A DNA stretch of 64,000 bases from Cololabis saira (lineage: Eukaryota; Chordata; Actinopteri; Beloniformes; Belonidae), in contig NC_084596.1 of assembly GCF_033807715.1 (NCBI RefSeq), positions 41,521,958-41,585,957 on the forward strand, read 5' to 3'. The notes beneath the pieces were generated by a model. It was not told the DNA's origin and made no database searches. It saw nothing but the letters and a program-made list of their open reading frames with translations. Shown here in pieces: positions 62,973-64,000 of this stretch. The translations under genes and the position numbers were made by a program. How positions within the stretch are numbered: position 1 is the stretch's first letter; every line of letters begins with the position of its first letter.

Positions 62973-63411
62973 GTAGAAACTGTTGTAATTCCAGCTGTAG
63001 GGCTGTTAATATGCCACTTTATTACGTTTTAACATCTTTTCAGGAGTAAAAGTAACCGTTAAATCCCCACCCTGGGCTCAGTTTATCCAAATAACGCCTG
63101 TTAAGAAATTTGATCCGATGTTCCGGGGATCAAAAGAGCCGCCGGTCCGGCCGCATCAGCAGCTCACGGCCGGAGAACAGACGCGATCGCCGGGTCAACC
63201 CACGGCGCCGTCCCGGGGAGAAACCTGCAGCTCCGTGGAGCATCACCGCTGGCTGAAATAAACCATTTAGGAAAATAAATGTTGGTTTAATAGATGAAAT
63301 CTAACAGTCGTAGCTGTCACGTTAGTTTGTCTAAACATAAAGTGAAGCTTCATGTTTTTAATAGATAGCTTTACTTTATATTCAGACAAAACCACAATCT
63401 GCAGATAAAAC
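62973..63411. other. No gene recognised; CpG-rich block
   Basis: 63120-63245 is CpG-rich (GCCGCCGGTCCGGCCGCATC). It could be a small CpG island or the interior of a DNA element. No ORF. Confidence 0.35.
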
Positions 63412-63533
63412 AAAGCTATAGCGCAACGGATGCGAAGGCGACTTTCGTACAGCAAACGCGGGTTTGATTCCAGTCGGGACATTTTTTGCAAATTTCCCCG
63501 ATGTGGGACTAGTAAAGGATTATCTTATCTTAA
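63412..63533 (+). mobile_element. tRNA-derived SINE with RTE-like tail
   Basis: The head has an A-box-like TAGCGCAACGGATGCG and a B-box-like GGGTTTGATTCC at tRNA spacing. The tail GCAAATTTCCCCGATGTGGG, then AAAGGATTATCTTATCTTA, is the 3' end used by fish RTE-type LINEs. The antisense form of that tail is seen near 56985-57030. Confidence 0.7.
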
Positions 63534-64000
63534 ATGTTGAAATAGCAGTAAAACCACATTTATTGATGAAATGACATAAGGGATGGAAAGGGATTTTAAT
63601 AAATGTATTGAAATGAACATATCAGTCTATTGAATTTCATTTTATTTTATTATTAACAAAATTCTTCCCTCTCCATCTTCTCCTCCTTGTCCAAATCCTC
63701 TCTCTGCATCTATTTATTTCAGCTCCCGGACAAATTCTCTGTCAAAACACAGCAACGAAAAGTAGTTATTTCATGAAAATACCACGATATACCGATATAT
63801 AACGTTGTCATAACACTTAGTTCACTTTTATTTACGTAGCAAGCACGCTAAGATAACTAACAAAAACCTAACATACTATTAAAAACCCACAATTTTTAAT
63901 CGTTGTCCTTACACTAAATTGAATTAAAAAGGTTATATATTAAAGTTACTTACATTTATATTCCTCCTCTCCCTCTCCACGGTGCAATTAGTCCTTTCTG
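63534..64000. other. No recognisable feature
   Basis: AT-rich sequence to the window end with no supported ORF. Confidence 0.4.

Overview
The window looks like an intergenic and intronic stretch of a teleost (ray-finned fish) chromosome. Three host genes can be read: tmem125 (+), the homologue of human C1orf210/TEMP (-), and shisal2a, a shisa-like gene (-). tmem125 and the TEMP gene lie tail to tail, which I recall as their arrangement on human 1p34. The fish assignment rests on the repeat content: hAT, Harbinger and piggyBac-type elements, CR1/L2 and L1/Tx1 LINEs, Ty3/gypsy fragments and tRNA-derived SINEs, in the mixture typical of teleosts. Exons are short and follow GT-AG rules. No bacterial, viral or CRISPR-type locus was seen.

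Layout. 1-5.2 kb: a 17-bp minisatellite running off the left edge, degraded L2-type LINE pieces and a TTAA-flanked piggyBac-like element. 6.0-9.9 kb: tmem125, a 5'-truncated L1/Tx1 LINE with a 16-bp target duplication, a SINE, and the two-exon TEMP gene with a foldback element in its intron. 10.3-17 kb: five hAT-type non-autonomous elements, one nested in another and with its empty site visible nearby. 17.7-21 kb: a CR1/L2 LINE with a long open EN-RT reading frame. 21.4-23.7 kb: an L1/Tx1 LINE split by a second piggyBac-like element. 24-28.4 kb: a local duplication and more hAT and Harbinger-like elements. 28.6-36 kb: shisal2a, whose 5.75-kb second intron holds a TIR element that itself contains a young LTR element with a proline-rich tandem-repeat ORF.

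36.5-49.2 kb is one 12.6-kb nest. A dead hAT element is split by a Harbinger element, which carries a MYB-like gene and a HARBI1-type transposase. That Harbinger element is in turn split by a full-length 6.0-kb L1/Tx1 LINE and a small hAT MITE. Every level has its own target-site duplication. 49.3-54.9 kb holds LTR and LINE debris, a solo LTR, a TIR element and a SINE. 55.5-59.9 kb is a Ty3/gypsy pol pseudogene interrupted by five further nested layers and by a LINE. 60-64 kb has a LINE remnant, three related hAT MITEs and a tRNA-derived SINE.

The host genes do not form a pathway that can be read from sequence. All three encode small membrane proteins: a four-pass protein, a type III single-pass endosomal protein and a cysteine-rich single-pass shisa-like protein. 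Positions and target duplications were read by eye. Repeat-family names are by motif recognition only, with no database search.
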